Positions 59,973 to 64,000 of a DNA stretch of 64,000 nt are shown piece by piece. Positions within the stretch are counted from its first letter, which is position 1. Each line of letters starts with the position of its first letter. The notes under the pieces were generated by a model. The model saw nothing but the letters and a program-made list of their open reading frames with translations. It was not told the origin of the DNA and ran no database searches. Source of the DNA: Streptomyces sp. NBC_01775 (lineage in GTDB: Bacteria; Actinomycetota; Actinomycetes; Streptomycetales; Streptomycetaceae); contig NZ_CP109104.1 of NCBI RefSeq assembly GCF_035917675.1, forward strand, positions 992,001 to 1,056,000, given 5' to 3'. The translations under genes were made by a program, and so were the position numbers.

Positions 59973-61860
59973 GTACGACGGGATGGGCAGGCACGACGGC
60001 AGGCAGGGACTGGTACAGGCAGGTGTGCGCTTCCTCGTACGGCGGCCCCGCGTGCTGTGGGCACTCGCCGGCTGGTCCGTGCTGGAGGCGGCGCACACCT
60101 TCGCACTCGGGTTCGCACTGGCCCGCGCGCTGGACGACGGCTTCCTCAAGGGCCGCCCCGATGTCGGGCTCTGGTGGCTGGCGGGGGCCGGACTCGGCCT
60201 GCTCGCGGGTGCGCTGGGCACGGCGCGGGTCTACCGCCAGGTGGCGGCGCTGGCCGAGCCGCTCCGTGACGATCTGGTGCGCCGCGTCGTGGGACGGGCG
60301 CTGTACGACGCCGTCACCCTCACCGGCTCGCCGCACACGCCGGACGCGGGCGGCGCCGGGGGGCCGGGCGGCGCGGGAGCCGTCTCGCGCCTGACCCATC
60401 AGGTGGAGATCGCCCGGGACAGCTTCGCCGGGCTGGTGATGGTCTCCCGCTCGTTCGTGTTCACCCTGGCAGGAGCGCTGGCGGGGCTGTTCTCGCTCGC
60501 GCCCGTCCTGCTGGCCGTCGTCCTGCCTCCGCTGACGGCCGGGCTGGCGATCTTCGCGTGCACGCTGCGCCCGCTGGCCCGCAGACAGCGGGACTTCCTG
60601 GTCGCGGACGAGGAACTGGCCCACGAGGTGGGACGTACGGCCGGCGCGCTGCGGGATGTGACCGCCTGCGGCGCAGAGGACGAGGTACGGCGGGAGGCCG
60701 AAGCCCGCATCGCCGCCGAGCGGCGGGCCGCCGACGCGCTCGCCCGCTGGGGCGTGACGCGCGCACTGGCCCTGGGGGTGGGCGGCCGGCTGCCCGTGGT
60801 GCTCCTGCTGGTGCTGACGCCGTGGCTGCTCACGCGCGGGGTGACGGCCGGCGCCCTGGCGGGCGCGCTGACCTATCTGACCCAGGCGCTGCTGCCCGCC
60901 CTCCAGAGCCTGGTGCACGGGCTGGGCGGAGCGGGTGCGCGGCTGGCCGTGGTGATCGGCCGACTGCGCGCGAGCCCGCCCCCGTGGTCGCCTCCATCGC
61001 CGGACCCCGTGCTCCCCCGTCCCGCCCGCAGGGCCGGGACGCCGTCGCCCGCACTGGAGTTGCGGGGGCTGAGCTTCGCCTACGGCCCGGCGGCCGAGCC
61101 CGTGCTGAGCGAGCTGGATCTGGTGGTGCCGGCCGGGGAGCACCTGGCGGTGGTGGGGCCGAGCGGAGCGGGCAAGTCCACGCTGGCCCTCCTCGCCGCG
61201 GGGCTGCTGACGCCCTCCGGCGGCAGCGCCTGGGCCCACGGCCGGCCCGTGGCTCCGCCTCCGGCAGCCGGTGACGTACGGGCGGGGGGCCTGGAGCGGG
61301 TGCTGATCCCGCAGGAGGCATATGTGTTCACGGGCAGCGTGCGCGAGAACCTCAGCTGTCTGCTGCCGGGACGCGAGGGAACAGGACGAGGGGAACCCGG
61401 AAGAGGGGAGACGGGACGCGTGCGGAACGGTTCGCCGCTCGTCGCCGGAGCCGCCGACGACGCCGCGCTGTGGCGGGCCGCCGGGAGGGTCGGCGCCGGG
61501 GAACTGGTGCGGCGGCTCGGCGGGCCCGGCGGGACGGTGGATCCGGTGGCGCTCTCCGCGGGGGAGCGCCAGTTGCTGGCACTGGCGCGCGCGTGCCTGA
61601 CCCCCGCACCGCTGGTGGTGCTGGACGAGGCGACCAGCCATCTGGACCCGGCGGCCGAGGAATTCGCGGAACGCGCCTTCGCCCGGCGGGAGGGCACGCT
61701 GGTGGTGATCGCGCACCGCGTCAGCTCGGCGCTGCGGGCCGACCGGGTGCTGGTGCTGGACGGGCCCCGCACCTGCTGCGGGACCCACGCCGACCTCCTG
61801 CGCCGCTCGCCGCTCTACCGCGACCTCACGGCCGGTTGGGCGCCGCACCAGCGCGCCTAG
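59965..61860 (+). CDS. ramB: ABC exporter, RamB-like (membrane plus ATPase)
   Basis: 631 residues from ATG 59965, overlapping the stop of the partner gene by 8 bp. Membrane helices in the first 300 residues (VLWALAGWSVLEAAHTFALGFALA; SLAPVLLAVVLPPLTAGLAIF). ATPase: VVGPSGAGKSTLALLAAGLL (Walker A), LSAGERQLLALARACLTPAPLVVLDEATSHLD (signature LSAGE, intact Walker B with Glu). An insertion of Gly/Glu/Arg repeats (REGTGRGEPGRGETGRVRNG) lies between Q-loop and signature. This half holds the catalytic Glu missing in its partner. Convergent with ramR 15 bp downstream. Confidence 0.93.
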   Translation: MGRYDGMGRHDGRQGLVQAGVRFLVRRPRVLWALAGWSVLEAAHTFALGFALARALDDGFLKGRPDVGLWWLAGAGLGLLAGALGTARVYRQVAALAEPLRDDLVRRVVGRALYDAVTLTGSPHTPDAGGAGGPGGAGAVSRLTHQVEIARDSFAGLVMVSRSFVFTLAGALAGLFSLAPVLLAVVLPPLTAGLAIFACTLRPLARRQRDFLVADEELAHEVGRTAGALRDVTACGAEDEVRREAEARIAAERRAADALARWGVTRALALGVGGRLPVVLLLVLTPWLLTRGVTAGALAGALTYLTQALLPALQSLVHGLGGAGARLAVVIGRLRASPPPWSPPSPDPVLPRPARRAGTPSPALELRGLSFAYGPAAEPVLSELDLVVPAGEHLAVVGPSGAGKSTLALLAAGLLTPSGGSAWAHGRPVAPPPAAGDVRAGGLERVLIPQEAYVFTGSVRENLSCLLPGREGTGRGEPGRGETGRVRNGSPLVAGAADDAALWRAAGRVGAGELVRRLGGPGGTVDPVALSAGERQLLALARACLTPAPLVVLDEATSHLDPAAEEFAERAFARREGTLVVIAHRVSSALRADRVLVLDGPRTCCGTHADLLRRSPLYRDLTAGWAPHQRA

Positions 61861-61875
61861 GGTCTTTCGTTTGGA

Positions 61876-62487
61876 TCACAGCCAGCCGGCGCCCTGCGAG
61901 ATCCGAATGGCGTCCACGCGGTTCCGGGCCCCGGTCTTGCGGGTGATGGCGGACATGTAGTTGCGCACGGTGCCCGTCGAGAGCCCTAATCGGCGCGCTA
62001 TCTCCGGGACGGAGGCGCCTTCGGCCGCGGCCGAGAGCACCGTCAGCTCCCGTCTGCTCAGCGGCACTTCGGATGCCCGCAGCAGGGTCCCGGCCAGCGC
62101 GTTGTCGACGAAGCGCTCTCCCTTGGCGACGCGCCGGATGCCGGTGACGAGCTGCTCGGGCAGCGCGTCCTTGCACACGAACCCCTGCACTCCCGCGTCC
62201 AGCGCCCGGCGCAGCGCCCCCGGGCAGTTCTGACTGACCAGCACGAGCAGCCGCTGCGCCCCGCGCTTGGCGCCCGGCGCCCGGGAGAGCCCCGCCAGCT
62301 CGTCCAGCGGGGATCGCCCGGTCACATCGGCGTCGACCACGCATACGTCGGCGGTCAGCGCGCGCGTCATGCGCACCGCTTCCCGCCACGGCGCGGACTC
62401 GATGGCCATGTCCGGCTCTTTTCCGACCAGTGCCGCCAACGCACATCTGATGATTCGCACGTCGTGCACCAACAGCACACGGATCAC
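61876..62487 (-). CDS. ramR: RamR-like response regulator of the lanthipeptide locus
   Basis: 203 residues from GTG 62487. The receiver starts MIRVLLVHDVRIIRCALAALV, with Asp-Val in place of the usual acidic pair and VVDADVTG at the phospho-acceptor strand (Asp about 52). The LuxR HTH is LSRRELTVLSAAAEGASVPEIARRLGLSTGTVRNYMSAITRKTGARNRVDAI. As in RamR/AmfR no kinase gene is adjacent, and the atypical pocket suggests it may act without normal phosphorylation. Codon 167 (61989-61987) is TTA, in the HTH, making it bldA-dependent. Convergent with ramB. Expected to activate ramC. Confidence 0.93.
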   Translation of the reverse strand: MIRVLLVHDVRIIRCALAALVGKEPDMAIESAPWREAVRMTRALTADVCVVDADVTGRSPLDELAGLSRAPGAKRGAQRLLVLVSQNCPGALRRALDAGVQGFVCKDALPEQLVTGIRRVAKGERFVDNALAGTLLRASEVPLSRRELTVLSAAAEGASVPEIARRLGLSTGTVRNYMSAITRKTGARNRVDAIRISQGAGWL

Positions 62488-62682
62488 TTCAAGTCCCCCA
62501 AATGCCCGATGTCAACTCATGACAGGCCCCGCTCCATACATACAAGCTCAGACGAAGGAAAAGACGGGGAGTTTCGGCCACGCATCGACACGAGTGGTAT
62601 GCGCTGTGTTAGGGGGCCACACCACCGGTCATGAGGGAACACCGCGTACACCGGGAGCGCGTTCTGCCGCGATGAGCACCTC

Positions 62683-63294
62683 TCAACCCGGCGGACCAGG
62701 CACGGAAGTGGATCCGGCAAGGCGCCCCCCGGCGGACACGATCAGGCTGAGGACGAGAGCGAACAGCACGGTCACGGTGTTCTGGAACGCCGGATCCATG
62801 CCGTTCCACTTGTCGTTGAGATACATCGCGAACCAGTTGCCCCCGATCACCGTGAAGCCGAGGAAGAAGATCAGCAGCCCCACCAGTCCCCCGGCGAGGA
62901 CGGAGCGCTGCGCCCGGTCCCAGGCGGCGGGCCGGGCTCTTCGCAGCAGTCCGCACACTCCGCCGTGGAGCAGCAGCGCGCCCGCCGCCGTCTCGCCCGC
63001 GATGATGACGGCATAGACCACAGCCGCGAACCAGGTGGCGTGAATCTCACGCCACTCGAAGCCGTTGCCCTCCGGCATGCCGTCGCCGGAGAGCACACCC
63101 TTGACGAACTCCCAGTTGCTGCCGGGATTGGTGAGGTTGTCGAAGGCGACGAGCAGGAAGTACAGCGCGGACATCACCGTCACGCAGGAGCTCACGACCC
63201 GCGCGTGGCGCCACAGCCCTGCCGTGTCCTCCTGCTTCGGCTGCCCCTCCTGCTCCATCCGCCCCTGCTGCTCCGGCCGTTCGGGTACTGGCAT
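62683..63294 (-). CDS. DUF2165-type integral membrane protein
   Basis: 203 residues. Four hydrophobic helices (VVSSCVTVMSALYFLLVAFDNL; TWFAAVVYAVIIAGETAAGALLL; SVLAGGLVGLLIFFLGFTVIGGNWFAMYL; AFQNTVTVLFALVLSLIVSA) with the conserved NLTNPGSNWEFVKGVLSGDGM loop and the NWFAMYLNDKWNG segment of this small membrane family, whose function is not established. The N-terminal 25 residues are Gln/Glu/Pro-rich. It is 22 bp after the MFS gene on the same strand, so the two are probably co-transcribed. Confidence 0.85.
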   Translation of the reverse strand: MPVPERPEQQGRMEQEGQPKQEDTAGLWRHARVVSSCVTVMSALYFLLVAFDNLTNPGSNWEFVKGVLSGDGMPEGNGFEWREIHATWFAAVVYAVIIAGETAAGALLLHGGVCGLLRRARPAAWDRAQRSVLAGGLVGLLIFFLGFTVIGGNWFAMYLNDKWNGMDPAFQNTVTVLFALVLSLIVSAGGRLAGSTSVPGPPG

Positions 63295-63316
63295 CGCAAT
63301 TCCCTTCCGTTTTCGG

Positions 63317-64000
63317 TCAGCTCTTCTTGTACACGACTCCGTCCGCGAGCGAGGGCGGAGTGCTTCCCGAGGTCTGCCCGGTGACGGCCTCCGGCATATC
63401 CGGCTCCTTCAGACCGCGCAGCAGCAGCCGGCCGAGGGCGGGCAAGGCGATCAGCGGCGCGAGAGCGGTCTGGAGGGTCGTGGCGTCGGCGAGGGCGCCG
63501 ATGAGCGGGCTGACCAGGCCCCCGATGCTGACGGTCAGGCCCAGGGTCACGCCGCCGGCGGTACCCACCCGCCGGGGCAAGTAGTCCTGGCCGAGGGTGA
63601 CATGGAGGGAGAAGGGCACGTACAGCCCGGCCGAGGTGAGCGCGACGCACACGTACAGCAGCGGCCCGGGGACGAAGACCACTCCGGCGACGGCCAAGGC
63701 GGTCAGGGCGTAGGACCACTGGACGACGGGGACCCGGCCCCAGCGGGCGGCGAACATGCCCCCGGCCACGGTGCCCACCGCGCCGCCGAGGTAGAGCACG
63801 AACAGCGCCACCGTGCCGGAGACTTCGCCGCCGCCGGTGCGCTGGCGCACGTACAGCGCGATGAACGCGCTGAGGCCGACGAAGACCACCGAGCGGCACA
63901 CGATGGCTCCCGACAGCTTGCCGAAGGACGCCCAGTCGTCCCTGCCCACGGTCCGGCCCGTGCCCGCCGCCGTGGCCGCGGCGGGAGCCCGCACCCCCCG
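63317..64000 (-). CDS. MFS transporter, C-terminal part (5' end outside the window)
   Basis: About 227 residues of the C-terminal half are present; the frame is open to the right edge, so the start is beyond it. Six membrane helices are seen (IVCRSVVFVGLSAFIALYV, GTVALFVLYLGGAVGTVAGGMFA, WSYALTALAVAGVVFVPG, LLYVCVALTSAGLYVPFSLHVTLGQDYLP, GGVTLGLTVSIGGLVSPLIGALAD). The AARWGRVPVVQ loop and VTLGQDYLPRRVGTAGGVTLG resemble fosmidomycin-resistance-type exporters. Substrate unknown. Confidence 0.85.
   Translation of the reverse strand, partial: RGVRAPAAATAAGTGRTVGRDDWASFGKLSGAIVCRSVVFVGLSAFIALYVRQRTGGGEVSGTVALFVLYLGGAVGTVAGGMFAARWGRVPVVQWSYALTALAVAGVVFVPGPLLYVCVALTSAGLYVPFSLHVTLGQDYLPRRVGTAGGVTLGLTVSIGGLVSPLIGALADATTLQTALAPLIALPALGRLLLRGLKEPDMPEAVTGQTSGSTPPSLADGVVYKKS

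Noticed and set aside
1..64000. tRNA, rRNA, CRISPR arrays, transposases or phage attachment sites
   Set aside because: I saw no tRNA-like cloverleaf, no regularly spaced direct repeats of CRISPR type and no transposase or integrase motifs on either strand. A tRNA and IS search would confirm.

Overview
This 64 kb window is very GC-rich (about 72 percent by eye) and almost certainly comes from a Streptomyces or close Streptomycetaceae chromosome. The reasons are strong third-position GC, many ATGA-coupled genes, a complete SapB-type (ram/amf) class III lanthipeptide locus, TTA codons confined to a few developmental genes, ANTAR and SpoIIE-type regulators, and an actinobacterial-style leaderless cysteine leader peptide. 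I saw no tRNA, rRNA, CRISPR array or intact insertion sequence. The character is chromosomal-arm or accessory: many small regulator-plus-enzyme modules, and several gene remnants.

Layout. (1) 1-12.1 kb, minus strand: a nine-gene organosulfur operon. It has a lipoprotein binding protein, two permeases and two ATPases of the oligopeptide ABC type, then a BisC-like molybdopterin S/N-oxide reductase, an acyl-CoA-dehydrogenase-like flavoprotein, an SsuD-like FMN monooxygenase and an alpha/beta hydrolase. It begins with a consensus promoter whose start point falls on the ATG of a 24-residue leader peptide with two Cys-Arg pairs. A 15-bp hairpin lies between leader and operon, so cysteine-responsive attenuation is likely. 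(2) 12.1-14.4 kb: DsbA-like protein, Rrf2 regulator and divergent cupin. (3) 14.5-20.7 kb: TetR/reductase pair, GH15 glycosidase, the ruins of a two-component system, a cold-shock protein and a LysM lytic enzyme. (4) 21.1-26.7 kb: DeoR-controlled polyol ABC importer without its own ATPase, plus a polyol dehydrogenase. (5) 26.7-34.9 kb: hydrolases, an ATP-grasp ligase, a Cds1-like PLP enzyme, a TetR and a flavin monooxygenase. (6) 34.9-41.8 kb: a probable glutarate operon (GcdH, family III CoA-transferase, AidB-like dehydrogenase, MHS transporter, LysR). (7) 41.8-55 kb: small hypotheticals, a secreted propeller-like protein, TetR/FAD monooxygenase with two clear operators, MOSC protein, ThiI, a methyltransferase, ANTAR and SpoIIE-type signalling proteins, MarR, O-methyltransferase and a HIBCH-like hydrolase. 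(8) 55.1-62.5 kb: the ram locus (lanKC, 40-aa precursor, two ABC exporters, convergent ramR). (9) 62.7-64 kb: a DUF2165 membrane protein and a partial MFS transporter.

How parts fit together. Sulfur and thiol chemistry recurs: the leader-controlled uptake and desulfurisation operon, an Rrf2 regulator without Fe-S cysteines sharing a 10-bp motif with that operon's promoter, a DsbA-like protein, a Cds1-like enzyme, MOSC and ThiI. Developmental control is visible at the ram locus, where both lanKC and ramR carry a TTA codon. Decay is visible as a response regulator with an internal deletion, a kinase tail, a siderophore-binding-protein fragment and other remnants.
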